Positions 45,038 to 54,863 of a stretch of 64,000 bases of DNA are shown piece by piece (the stretch's first letter is position 1; the number at the start of each line of letters is the position of its first letter). The notes beneath the pieces are model-generated. The model saw only the letters and a program-made list of their open reading frames with translations. It did not search any database and was not told the DNA's origin. The position numbers and the translations under genes were made by a program. Source of the DNA: an uncultured Reyranella sp. (GTDB lineage Bacteria; Pseudomonadota; Alphaproteobacteria; Reyranellales; Reyranellaceae). The stretch spans positions 310,001-374,000 of the forward strand of contig NZ_CAMFKM010000004.1 of assembly GCF_945957355.1 (NCBI RefSeq). Direction: 5' to 3'.

Positions 45038-46654
45038 GTGCGATACAACAAGCAGGCGATGATCGTGGCCCCGCAGCCCGAGCCGACGGAGGCCGGCGCG
45101 GACGTGCTGCGCGAGGGCGGCAATGCCGTGGACGCGGGCATCGCCTGCGCGCTGGTGCAGGGTGTCGTCGATCCGCAGATGTGCGGCATCGCCGGCTTCG
45201 GCTCCTGCGGCATCTACATGCCCGGCAAGAAGTTCCACGGCTACATCGACGCCCACGCGCCGGCGCCGCTGGCCGCGCGGCCCGACATGTGGGCCGACCT
45301 GATCGAGAGCGAGGCGCGCGATGGATACGGCTTCATCCTGAAGGGCAGGGTGAACGACATCGGCTACAAGTCGATCTGCGCGCCGGCCAATCTCAAGATG
45401 TACTACGATGCGCACAAGGAGCATGGCAGCCTGCCCTGGTCGCGCATCGTCGAGCCGGCTATCCACTGGGCCGAGAACGGCTGGACTGTGCGGCCGCACG
45501 TCCATTTCTGGTGGGCCGATGACGGCGCCTTCGGCCGCGCGCCGAACTTCGAGCGCACCGGATTCACGCCGGCCGCGCGCGAACTCTATTGCCGGCCCGA
45601 CGGCGTGCCGAAGCGGGTGGGCGACCGGGTGGTCAACCGCGACTACGGCCAGACCTTGCGCACCATCGCCAGGGGTGGCGCCGACGTCTTCTATTCCGGC
45701 GAAATCGCTCACGCGATTGCCGAGGACATGAAGAAGAACGACGCACTGCTGTCGATCGAGGATCTGAAGGCGTGGAGGACCGTGCGCAACGAACCGCTGT
45801 GGGGCGACTATCGCGGCTACAAGGTCTCGACCAACCAGCCGCCGGGCGGCGGCGTGATGCTGATCGAGATGCTGAACATCCTGGAGAATTTCGACATCGG
45901 TGCGCTGGAGCATGGCTCCACCGAGCATCTGCGCATCGTGACCGAAGCAATGAAGCGGGCCACGATCGACAAGGATGCGAAGGTCGGTGATCCGAAGTTC
46001 GTGACGGTGCCGGTCGGGGAACTGACTTCGAAGGCCTATGCCAAGGCCATGGCAGCCGAGATCGCGCGCGGCAAGAAGGCCAGCGTGACGCGCTTCAACT
46101 CGGGTGCGGTTTCCAAGGACACCACGCATATTTCGGTCCTCGACAAGGACGGCAACTGTTTCACCATGACCCATTCGCTGGGCATGCCTTCGGGCGTGAT
46201 CACCCCGGGCTTGGGCTTCATGTACAATGGCTGCATGGGCGTGTTCGATCCGCGCCCGGGCCGCGCCGGCTCGATCGCGCCGGGCAAGGCGCGCTTCAGC
46301 TCGGTCGTTCCCTCCATCATCTTCAAGGACGGCAAGCCGCACCTGATCATCGGCGCGCCCGGCGCCACGCAGATCGCCATGGGCGTGCTGCACGTCATCC
46401 TCAACGCGCTCGATTTCGGCATGACCATGGTCGAGGCGGTCAGCGCGCCGCGATTCTCGGCGACCTCGGATGCGATCGACATCTCCAACCGCATCCAGGG
46501 CCGGGTCGAACGCGAGCTGCAGGCGCTGGGCTATCCCGTCGTCCGCAGCCCCTACGGCTTCGGCTTCGCCGCCGTCCACGGTATCCGCATCCACGAGGAC
46601 GGCCTGGACGGTGGCGCCGATCCTGGCCACGACGGCGTTGTGATCGCGGTTTAA
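45038..46654 (+). CDS. Gamma-glutamyltransferase family protein
   Basis: Ntn-hydrolase of 538 residues that would cleave itself before Thr362 (DTTHISVLDKDGN) to form two subunits and act on gamma-glutamyl bonds such as glutathione. N-terminal marks: EAGADVLREGGNAVDAGIA and the C-terminal small-subunit IGAPGATQI. There is no signal peptide, so a cytoplasmic location is implied, unlike periplasmic Ggt. GTG at 45038 follows a strong GTTGGAGG site. Its TAA stop overlaps the convergent TfoX-like gene. Amidohydrolase-like relatives with other acyl substrates cannot be excluded. Confidence 0.85.
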   Translation: MRYNKQAMIVAPQPEPTEAGADVLREGGNAVDAGIACALVQGVVDPQMCGIAGFGSCGIYMPGKKFHGYIDAHAPAPLAARPDMWADLIESEARDGYGFILKGRVNDIGYKSICAPANLKMYYDAHKEHGSLPWSRIVEPAIHWAENGWTVRPHVHFWWADDGAFGRAPNFERTGFTPAARELYCRPDGVPKRVGDRVVNRDYGQTLRTIARGGADVFYSGEIAHAIAEDMKKNDALLSIEDLKAWRTVRNEPLWGDYRGYKVSTNQPPGGGVMLIEMLNILENFDIGALEHGSTEHLRIVTEAMKRATIDKDAKVGDPKFVTVPVGELTSKAYAKAMAAEIARGKKASVTRFNSGAVSKDTTHISVLDKDGNCFTMTHSLGMPSGVITPGLGFMYNGCMGVFDPRPGRAGSIAPGKARFSSVVPSIIFKDGKPHLIIGAPGATQIAMGVLHVILNALDFGMTMVEAVSAPRFSATSDAIDISNRIQGRVERELQALGYPVVRSPYGFGFAAVHGIRIHEDGLDGGADPGHDGVVIAV

Positions 46655-47034
46655 GTGCGTCGCGGGCTGGTGGAGCTTTTCTTGCCAGATCTCTCCCGCG
46701 CCGCCGCGCCGCGTCGCGCGGCAGCCAGCGCCGCGCGAGCCCAGGTCAGAAACTCGTCGTGTTCGTCGAGCAGACGGTCGGGCAGGGGCCAGTAGGCGAG
46801 GTCGATGGTGACGCCCTTTTTCACGTAGCTGAGAGGCGGCGCGGCCTCGGCTTCCTTGAAGAGGGTGCGGTTCTGGTCGTCGACCCGCAGATAGAGCGTG
46901 TCGTCGCTGACGATGCCCAGCATCAGCCCACGGCAGAACACACCGGTCTTTCCGAACATGCGCCGCGTCGTGATGTGGCCGAGCGGGGCCAGCTGCTCGC
47001 GCAGGAATTCGGCGAAGCCGGCGCTGGCGACCAT
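46651..47034 (-). CDS. TfoX N-terminal domain protein
   Basis: 127 residues. Residues 1-100 match the TfoX-N fold: FAEFLREQLAPLG, TTRRMFGKTGVFCRGLMLGIVSDD and LYLRVDD. The C-terminal TfoX domain is absent and replaced by a basic Ala/Arg/Ser tail. Such short forms are common and their role (TfoX relates to competence in gammaproteobacteria) is not established here. It follows the amidase gene by three bases, so they form one transcript. Confidence 0.85.
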   Translation of the reverse strand: MVASAGFAEFLREQLAPLGHITTRRMFGKTGVFCRGLMLGIVSDDTLYLRVDDQNRTLFKEAEAAPPLSYVKKGVTIDLAYWPLPDRLLDEHDEFLTWARAALAAARRGAAARERSGKKSSTSPRRT

Positions 47035-47037
47035 CGG

Positions 47038-48729
47038 TTACAACGCCGGCAGGTCCGGCGGTGGACGGCGCGCGTTCGTCGCCTGTTCGTAGGCATAGGC
47101 GAGGCGCAGCAGCGTGGCCTCGCTCCAGGCGCGGCCGGCGAAGGTAAATCCAAGCGGATAGTCGGGTGTTTCCGTCTTGCCGACACCGGAGATGAAGCCT
47201 GCCGGCACCTGGACGCTGGGGTAGCCCGGCTTTGCCGCGATCGTAGAACCGCTGGCGCCGGGAAACACCACGGCGTCGAGTCGGTGCTGGTTCATATAGG
47301 CATCCATGCCGCGCTCCTTAGCGGCCATCAGGTCCATCGCGCGCGCCGACTTGTATTCCAGCTCGGAGAGATCGCCCCGGGTCGCTTCGGCGGCCAGGAA
47401 CAGGTCCTGCCCGTAGCGCAGCGCCTTGTCGGCATTCTCGGCGTTGAAGGCGATGATGTCGGCCATCGTCTTCATCTGCGTATTGGTCGCCCAATCGCGC
47501 AGGTAGAGATTGAGGTCGCGCTTCAGCTCGTAGAGGAAGACGATGGATGCAGGCCCCGGCGTGCCCCTGGCCGGGCTGAACGGGTTGCGATTGAGCACCG
47601 GCATGGTCGTGCCCGGGCCGCCGATCCAGCCGATCGCCGGAATCGCCGCCCGCACGACCGTGGCGCCCAGCTCCTCGAGCACCTTGATCGCGTGCGCCAT
47701 CACTTCCTTCGCGCGCGGGGAAAGCGGGCCATAGAAGGGATCGTTGAGTGGATCGCCGGGGTCGCTCGGCACGCCGATGCGCGCCCCCTTCAGCCCGTCC
47801 TTGTCGAGCCCGCTGGTATAGTCGTCAGGCCGCTGCAACAGATGCGTCGCGGGATCGTCCGGATCGCGCGCCGCCAGCACGTTCAGCAGGATCGCCGAGT
47901 CGCGCACGGTTCGGGTCATGGGCCCGGCCGTGTCCTGGCTGTGCGAAATCGGGATGATGCCGCTGCGGCTGATCAGGCCGACCGTCGGCTTCACGGTGAC
48001 GAGACCGTTCTGGGTGGCGGGGCTCAGCAGCGAACCCGAAGTCTCCGTGCCGATCGCCGCGGCGCAGAGGCCGGCCGCGACGGCGACGGCGGAGCCGGCA
48101 CTGGAGCCGCCCGGCAGGACCGCCGGTGCTTCATTGGACATCAGCTTGGGCGAGTAGGGGTTCCGGACATAGCCGGCGATGGAGCTGTAGCCCGACGGCA
48201 TGCCGACAGCGAGGACGTTGGCGAATTCGGTGAGGTTTGCCTTGCCGAGGATCACCGCGCCGGCCTCGCGCAGCTTCCTGACCACCGGCGCATCATCCCT
48301 GGCGTACGCGCCTCCAAGGGCTAGCGAGCCTGCCGTCGTAGGCTGCCTGTCGCCGGTGGCGATATTGTCCTTCACCAGGATAGGCAGGCCGGCGAGCGCC
48401 TGGGTGGCCGATGGCTTCACGGTATCGAGGCGGGCGGCGATCGACAGGGCGTCGGGATTGGTCGTCCGCACGGAGTTGAGGCCCGGCCCCTGCCGGTCAT
48501 AGGCGTCGATCCGGGCCAGATAGGCCCTGGTCAGCTCGCTCGACGTGACGCGGCCCTGCGCCAGCGCCTCCTGCAGGTCCGACAGCGACGCGTTGCCGAC
48601 GGCGATCGCCGGCTGTGCCGAAGCCGGTCCCGATCCCGCCACGCCCAGCACGGCCGGCATCATGGCCAGTTCGCGGCGCTTGAGGCCGCCATCGGCCGGC
48701 GGTCGGGCGCCTTTGGTGGGTTCGGTCAC
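47038..48729 (-). CDS. Amidase-signature family hydrolase, probably exported
   Basis: 563 residues. The amidase signature is intact: Lys in LPILVKDNIATGD, the Gly/Ser-rich stretch PGGSSAGSAVAVAAG and the catalytic Ser in GTETSGSLLSPA, giving the Ser-Ser-Lys triad. The N-terminus has a twin-arginine-like signal (KRRELAMMPAVLGVAGSG ... SAQ), implying a periplasmic enzyme. GTG at 48729 is better placed behind AGGTGA than the GTG at 48738. The substrate is an amide that cannot be specified. Co-transcribed with the TfoX-like gene. Confidence 0.88.
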   Translation of the reverse strand: MTEPTKGARPPADGGLKRRELAMMPAVLGVAGSGPASAQPAIAVGNASLSDLQEALAQGRVTSSELTRAYLARIDAYDRQGPGLNSVRTTNPDALSIAARLDTVKPSATQALAGLPILVKDNIATGDRQPTTAGSLALGGAYARDDAPVVRKLREAGAVILGKANLTEFANVLAVGMPSGYSSIAGYVRNPYSPKLMSNEAPAVLPGGSSAGSAVAVAAGLCAAAIGTETSGSLLSPATQNGLVTVKPTVGLISRSGIIPISHSQDTAGPMTRTVRDSAILLNVLAARDPDDPATHLLQRPDDYTSGLDKDGLKGARIGVPSDPGDPLNDPFYGPLSPRAKEVMAHAIKVLEELGATVVRAAIPAIGWIGGPGTTMPVLNRNPFSPARGTPGPASIVFLYELKRDLNLYLRDWATNTQMKTMADIIAFNAENADKALRYGQDLFLAAEATRGDLSELEYKSARAMDLMAAKERGMDAYMNQHRLDAVVFPGASGSTIAAKPGYPSVQVPAGFISGVGKTETPDYPLGFTFAGRAWSEATLLRLAYAYEQATNARRPPPDLPAL

Positions 48730-48930
48730 GACAATCACCTGTGGTTTTTGTCGCCAAGATTGGCGGCACGCGCATCTTTACATGATGAATGCGTCAAGCG
48801 CCGCCAAGCTGGTTACGATCAATTCCCTTTCGCGCCCCGTTGGAGGTTCGCCACGCGACCCGACTCCGTTGCATGCCACCTGCACCGCCTTAAACTCCCT
48901 TGCAAAAGTTGAGTACGGGGAGGCCAAACG

Positions 48931-49899
48931 ATGAAGTTCACACGACGGTGCGCGCTCGCCGCGCTCGCAGCGAGCGCCTTGGCAGCGCCTGCCGCCGCGC
49001 AGACCTATCCCGACAAGCCGATCCGCATGATCATCGCCTTCGCCGCCGGCGGACCGACCGACGTGGTCGGGCGCCTGCTGGCGCCGCGAGTTTCTGAAAT
49101 CCTGGGCCAGCAGGTGGTGGTCGAGAACAAGCCCGGCGCGACCGGCAATATCGGCACCGCGATGGTCGCCGACGCCAAACCCGACGGCTACACTATCTTG
49201 TTCAGCGCCTCGACCATGGCTATGGCGCCGGCGCTCTATGGCAAACAACTCGGCTACGACCCGGTGAACGGGCTGGCGGCCATCGCCTATGTGGCGAGCG
49301 TGCCGCTGATCCTGCTGGCGCCGATCGACGGCGCGAAGTCCACGACGGAACTCGTGGGCATGCTGCGCAAGGATCCCGGCAAGTATTCCTATGCCTCTTC
49401 CGGCAATGGCGGGATGATCCATCTCGCGAGCTACCTGTTTGCCAACCGCGCCGGCGGCGATGCGCTGCACGTACCCTATCGGGGCTCGGCGCCCGGCATG
49501 GTCGACATGATCGCCGGCCGCCACGGTTTCCAGATCGACACGCTGCAGTCGAGCAAGGGCTTCATCGACGGCGGCAAGGTGCGCGTGCTGGGCGTCGCTT
49601 CAGACAAGCGGCTGAAGCAGCTTCCCGATGTGCCGACGATCAAGGAGTCCACGGGCTTCGATTACGCGATCAACACCTGGTACGCGGTCTATGCGCCCGC
49701 CAGGACGCCGCGGCCGATCATCGACAGGCTGAATGCCGCCTTCAATCAGGCGCTGAAGCAGCCCGACATGGTCAAGAAGGCAGACGAACTCGCCATCGAG
49801 CTGGTCGATTCGACGCCGGAGCAGGCCAAGAAGTTCTACGATGACCAGATGGCCTTCTGGGATCCCATCATCAAGCAGTCCGGCGCCAAGCCGGAATAA
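48931..49899 (+). CDS. Bug/TctC-family periplasmic substrate-binding protein
   Basis: 322 residues with a clear signal peptide (MKFTRRCALAALAASALAAP, cleaved after AAAQ). Mature part opens YPDKPIRMIIAFAAGGPTD and contains VVENKPGATGNIG and PDGYTI, all family marks. No membrane components nearby. It is not a recent copy of the Bug protein at 36870. Divergent from the amidase across a 201-base gap in which no strong promoter stood out. Ligand unknown. Confidence 0.9.
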   Translation: MKFTRRCALAALAASALAAPAAAQTYPDKPIRMIIAFAAGGPTDVVGRLLAPRVSEILGQQVVVENKPGATGNIGTAMVADAKPDGYTILFSASTMAMAPALYGKQLGYDPVNGLAAIAYVASVPLILLAPIDGAKSTTELVGMLRKDPGKYSYASSGNGGMIHLASYLFANRAGGDALHVPYRGSAPGMVDMIAGRHGFQIDTLQSSKGFIDGGKVRVLGVASDKRLKQLPDVPTIKESTGFDYAINTWYAVYAPARTPRPIIDRLNAAFNQALKQPDMVKKADELAIELVDSTPEQAKKFYDDQMAFWDPIIKQSGAKPE

Positions 49900-49929
49900 C
49901 GATCGACCTCGAGCGCAACGGAGAGTGTG

Positions 49930-50603
49930 ATGATCAAGTTCTACTACAACATGGCGCCGAACCCGATGAAGGTTGCGCTCTGCCTCGAAGAGATGGGCCT
50001 GCCGTACGAGCTGGTGCCGGTCGATACCCGTAAGGGCGAGCAGCATTCGCCGGAATACCTGGCGATCAATCCCAACGCCAAGGTCCCGGCCATCGTCGAC
50101 GACGGCGAGACCGTGTTCGACAGCAACGCGATCCTGCTTTACCTCGCCGAAAAGACTGGCAAGTTCCTGCCTGCCAAAAAGGGCGAGATGCTGTCGTGGC
50201 TGATGTTCGTCGCCTCGGGGATCGGCCCATATTCGGGGCAGGCCGTACACTTCCGCAATTTCGCGCCCGAGCCCAAGGAATACGCCGTCAACCGCTACAC
50301 GTTCGAGGCGCAGCGCCACTGGGGCATCCTCGAGTCGCGACTTGGCAAGCAGCAATTCATGTCGGCGATGCCTACAGCATCGTCGACATGGCGGTGTGGG
50401 GCTGGTCGCGCCTGATCCCGTTCGTGTTGGGAGCCGAGGCGCCCAAGCAGTTCCCCAACGTCCAGCGTCACCTTGCCGAGATCAATGCGCGGCCGGCGGC
50501 GGCCCGTGCGCTTGCCCTCAAGGACAAGCACGCGTTCAAGGCCGAGATGGACGAGGCAGCGAAGCTCGCGATGTTCCCGCATCTCGGCAAGAAGGTCGCC
50601 TGA
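49930..50603 (+). pseudogene. Glutathione S-transferase, broken by a one-base deletion
   Basis: The N-terminal thioredoxin-like part reads normally from ATG 49930 (KVALCLEEMGLPYELVP, NAKVPAIVDDGETVFDSNAIL) to LGKQQFM near base 50360. The helical C-terminal domain continues in the next frame (GDAYSIVDMAVWGWSRLIPF to FPHLGKKVA, stop at 50603). One base is missing near 50361-50366 (ATGTCGGCGAT should read ATGTCNGGCGAT). The first frame would otherwise end at 50415. The site is not a homopolymer, so a true mutation and a sequencing error are both possible. Codon use beyond the break is still normal, so the break is recent. Confidence 0.85.
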
Positions 50604-50652
50604 AACCCGATTGTCTCTCGACATTGGCGCGGCCGGGGCGCACATCGGTTGC

Positions 50653-51513
50653 ATGACCGAATCGAGTGTTCCGGCCCTGCCGGCCGGATTTCGTGCGCAG
50701 CAGATCGCCACGAAGGGGGCTGACATTCACGTCTGGGTGGGCGGAAAGGGACCGGCCGTCCTGCTGCTCCACGGTTATGGCGAGACCAGCGAGATGTGGG
50801 GCCCGATGGCCGCCGCGCTAATGGCGACGCGAACCGTCATCGCCCCCGACCTGCGCGGGCTCGGCCTCTCGTCCAAGCCCGAGGCAGGCTACGACAAGGC
50901 CACGCAGGCACAGGATATGAGGACAGTCCTTCAGACCCTGGGCATCGGTCGCGCCGCGATCGTCGCCCACGACATCGGCAACATGGTCGCCTACGCCTAT
51001 GCCGCGCAATATCGCAACGACACCGAGAAGCTCGTCGTCATCGATGCGCCGCTGCCCGGCATTGGCCCGTGGGAGCAGATCCTGCGCAATCCGCTCCTCT
51101 GGCACTTCAACTTCCGTGGCCCCGACGCCGAGCGGCTGGTCGCGGGGCGGGAGCGCATCTATCTCGACCGCTTCTGGAACGAATTCTCCGCCGATCCGGC
51201 GAAGTTCGGCGAGGCGGCGCGCGCCTTCTATGCCGCGCGCTACGCCCAGCCCGGCGGCATGCGGGCGGGCTTCGCCCAGTTCGCCGCCTTCGCCCAGGAC
51301 GAGATCGACAACAAGCGCTTGGCCGAGACGAAGCTCGCCATGCCGGTGCTGGCGCTGGGTGGCGAGAAGTCGTTCGGCCTGACGATGGCCGCCGTGATGC
51401 GGTTCGCCGCGAGCGATGTCACGGAAGGTGTCGTGCCGAATGCCGGCCACTGGATCATGGAAGAGAATCCGGAGGCGACCGTCGCCCTCGTGACGAAGTT
51501 CCTCGGACCATGA
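50653..51513 (+). CDS. Alpha/beta hydrolase with Asp nucleophile (epoxide hydrolase / haloacid dehalogenase-like)
   Basis: 286 residues. Oxyanion segment LLLHGYGETSEMW; nucleophile position Asp107 in VAHDIGNMVAY, where esterases have Ser; catalytic His266 in NAGHWIMEE. An Asp nucleophile is the mark of epoxide hydrolases and fluoroacetate/haloalkane dehalogenases. Cap domain between about 135 and 205. The stop overlaps the cupin gene as ATGA. Substrate not decided by sequence. Confidence 0.85.
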   Translation: MTESSVPALPAGFRAQQIATKGADIHVWVGGKGPAVLLLHGYGETSEMWGPMAAALMATRTVIAPDLRGLGLSSKPEAGYDKATQAQDMRTVLQTLGIGRAAIVAHDIGNMVAYAYAAQYRNDTEKLVVIDAPLPGIGPWEQILRNPLLWHFNFRGPDAERLVAGRERIYLDRFWNEFSADPAKFGEAARAFYAARYAQPGGMRAGFAQFAAFAQDEIDNKRLAETKLAMPVLALGGEKSFGLTMAAVMRFAASDVTEGVVPNAGHWIMEENPEATVALVTKFLGP

Positions 51514-51959
51514 GGCGCGTTGTCCTCGCGTCACTCCTGGCGTTCGTCGTGACGGGCGCGCTGGCGGCCGATCCGCCGGCCCAGCAACGCAAGCCGCCGG
51601 CCGAGTTCGACTTCTCGACGGCTGCGTCGGCCGGGGCGGGCACTTCTGGCATCGCCGCCATCGAGACGATCGTCCTCAAGGGCGACCCGACGAAGCCCGG
51701 CCTCTACACGATCATGCTGCGCATACCGGCCAACACGCGGATCGCGGCCCACACCCATCCCGACGATCGAATCGGCACGGTGATCTCGGGCACTTGGTAC
51801 TTCGGCTACGGCAAGGTCTTCGATGCCAACGCGTTGAAGGCATTGCCGCCCGGCAGCTTCTACACCGAGCCGCCGTCCGATCCGCATTTCGCGGAGACGC
51901 GGGATACGCCGGTCGTGCTGCAGATCACGGGCTACGGGCCGACGGGGACGACGTACTAA
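51510..51959 (+). CDS. Secreted cupin-domain protein
   Basis: 149 residues. Signal peptide MRRVVLASLLAFVVTGALAA, then a small cupin barrel with the metal-site motif AAHTHPDDRIGTVISGTWYFG (shortened: HTHPDD and the later Glu/His in EPPSDPHFAE). It is translationally coupled to the hydrolase by ATGA. Exported single cupins of this type have no assigned reaction. An open frame runs far upstream inside the hydrolase but is only a shadow. Confidence 0.85.
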   Translation: MRRVVLASLLAFVVTGALAADPPAQQRKPPAEFDFSTAASAGAGTSGIAAIETIVLKGDPTKPGLYTIMLRIPANTRIAAHTHPDDRIGTVISGTWYFGYGKVFDANALKALPPGSFYTEPPSDPHFAETRDTPVVLQITGYGPTGTTY

Positions 51960-52096
51960 AACTCCCCGTCGTCTCGACCGGAGCCTCGCGTGCGAGGCGT
52001 AGTGGAGAGACCTTCGCTCTACCAAAAGCCGGCTATTCGTGGAGAGAGGATCTCTCCGCTACGCGCCTACGGCGCTCCGGTCTAGATGACGGAGTT
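51958..52096. repeat. Intergenic imperfect palindromic repeat (about 139 bases)
   Basis: Outer arms AAACTCCCCGTCGTCTCGACC (first 20 or so bases from 51958, running on to GGAGC) and its near-complement GCTCCGGTCTAGATGACGG...TTT (52073-52096). An inner hairpin GGAGAGA-GGA-TCTCTCC lies at 52041-52057. It fills the gap between the convergent cupin and FAD oxidoreductase genes. It looks like one copy of a dispersed palindromic family; only this copy is in the window. Confidence 0.6.
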
Positions 52097-52106
52097 TCGC
52101 GCCGAG

Positions 52107-53435
52107 CTACATCATGCCTGGCGCGCCGAGGTCGGTGCCGTCGATCATGCGGCTGTAGCGGAAGGGCGTGGGGTCGACGATGGGCGGGTCACCGGAGATG
52201 AGGTCCGCCGCGAGCCGGCCGGCGCCGGGACCGATGCCGAAGCCGTGGCCGGTATAGCCGGTCGAGAGGAAGAGGCCGGGCAGGGGATCGACGGCCGAGA
52301 TCACCGGGATGCCATCGGGCGTCGAATCGATCAGGCCGCCCCAGGCATGCGCGACTTTCAAGCCCTTCAGCGCAGGATAGTGATCGCCTAGCCGCGTGAG
52401 GCCGCGCTGGACGAGCACGGGATCGGCGGCGGGATCGAGCGTGCGCTGGCGCTCGAAGGGTGACTCGAGGTCGAACGACCAGTTGGCGAAGGATTCCGGC
52501 CCTTCGAGGAAGGAGCGGCCGATGCCGAAGGTGAGGCCGGCGCGGCGCTTCTTGAAGGTCGGCCAGAACTGGCGGGCATAGAGCAGGCCCTGCGGAGACA
52601 GTTCGACGAGGCCGCGTCCGCCCAGACCCACCGTGTAGCCGCCGTCGAGGCGACGGCGGATCGTGACATCGGGCAGGGACAGGCCACCACCGGTTACCTC
52701 GGGAGCCGCCATCGTGGAGAAGGAGGTCGAGCGCACGCTGGCCTGCGCGAGGCGGAGATCGTGCCGGCGGCAGAAAACGGAACTCCAGGCGCCGCCCGCC
52801 AGCAGCACCGTCTGCGTGCGGATGATTCCGTGCTCGGTAATGACTCCGGCTACCTTGCCGCCGGCAATGTCGAGGCCGCGTGCGGCACAATTCTGATGGA
52901 GTGTGGCGCCGAGCTTCCGGGCGCCTTCGGCAATCGCGGGGCCGGCCAGCGACGGCTCGGCGCGGCCGTCGGTCGGCGAATGCACGCCGCCGATCCACCG
53001 GCCGGTGCTGCCGGGCGTGAATTCCGTCGCCTCGGCGGCGCTCAGCACTCGGCTGTGCATCTGGTATTCGCGGGCCTTGAGGGTCCACTCCTCCCACTGC
53101 GCGAAATCGGCCGGGCGATCGGTGACGTAGGTGAGGCCGGTGCGGCGAAAACCGGTCTCGGCGCCCAACTCGCGGGAGAGATCGCCCCAGATCTCCAGGC
53201 TCTTCATGGCGAGCGGCAGTTCGCGCAGGTCGCGATGCTGCTGGCGACACCAGCCCCAGTTCCGGCTGGTCTGCTCGCCGCCGATTACGCCTTTGTCGAG
53301 CAGCGCGACCCTGTGGCCCTTTTTCGCCAGCCAATACGCCGCGGTGCTGCCCGCGATGCCGGCGCCGATCACCACGATTTCGGCCGAGGGCGGGAGTTTC
53401 TCGTCGCTGACGACGGGCTGGACGGGTGGGGACAT
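52107..53435 (-). CDS. FAD-dependent oxidoreductase (DAO family, amino-acid oxidase-like)
   Basis: 442 residues. FAD-binding dinucleotide fold at residues 18-46 (IVVIGAGIAGSTAAYWLAKKG), followed by TSRNWGWCRQQHRD and the second nucleotide segment AWGGLIDSTPDGIPVI with the C-terminal STGYTGHGFGIGPGAGRLAADL typical of DadA/glycine-oxidase-like enzymes. Probably deaminates or demethylates a small amine; the substrate is unknown. ATG at 53435 has AGGAAGG. The longer open frame to 54815 is a shadow of the dehydrogenase gene. Confidence 0.88.
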   Translation of the reverse strand: MSPPVQPVVSDEKLPPSAEIVVIGAGIAGSTAAYWLAKKGHRVALLDKGVIGGEQTSRNWGWCRQQHRDLRELPLAMKSLEIWGDLSRELGAETGFRRTGLTYVTDRPADFAQWEEWTLKAREYQMHSRVLSAAEATEFTPGSTGRWIGGVHSPTDGRAEPSLAGPAIAEGARKLGATLHQNCAARGLDIAGGKVAGVITEHGIIRTQTVLLAGGAWSSVFCRRHDLRLAQASVRSTSFSTMAAPEVTGGGLSLPDVTIRRRLDGGYTVGLGGRGLVELSPQGLLYARQFWPTFKKRRAGLTFGIGRSFLEGPESFANWSFDLESPFERQRTLDPAADPVLVQRGLTRLGDHYPALKGLKVAHAWGGLIDSTPDGIPVISAVDPLPGLFLSTGYTGHGFGIGPGAGRLAADLISGDPPIVDPTPFRYSRMIDGTDLGAPGMM

Positions 53436-53534
53436 CGACCTTCCTGGGACTGTACGCGCTGCGGAACAGTGTATCGCACGCTTTACGCGCCGGAACCCGG
53501 CGCGGTACGTTCCGCCGCAAAAGAGGAGCCCCCA

Positions 53535-54746
<1,212 letters not shown>

Positions 54747-54850
54747 CCCCTCCGTCGCCAACGCGCCACCTTCCCATTTGAATGGGGAGGCAATGAAGTT
54801 TCCCCGCCTCCCCATTCAAACGGGGAGGTGCCCCGAAGGGGCGGAGGGGG
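54747..54850. repeat. Palindromic repeat between the two acyl-CoA dehydrogenase genes
   Basis: Imperfect palindrome of about 104 bases starting right after the copy 1 stop. The core arms CACCTTCCCATTTGAATGGG and CCCCATTCAAACGGGGAGGTG pair over about 25 positions with few mismatches around the loop AATGAAGTTTCCCC. Outer ends CCCCTCCG and CGGAGGGG also pair. It ends 13 bases before the copy 2 start. It may be a dispersed element and could reduce read-through. Confidence 0.65.
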
Positions 54851-54863
54851 CAGGAGAGAAACA

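Noticed and set aside
44612..46630. 672-residue minus-strand open frame
   Set aside because: Antisense to the gamma-glutamyltransferase and the end of the deacetylase gene.
46651..46654. Shared TTAA serving as stop for two convergent genes as a special signal
   Set aside because: A four-base convergent overlap at stop codons is common and needs no special explanation.
48778..49524. 248-residue minus-strand open frame reaching into the amidase-Bug gap
   Set aside because: Mostly antisense to the Bug gene, which has a clear signal peptide and family motifs; no motif in the antisense product.
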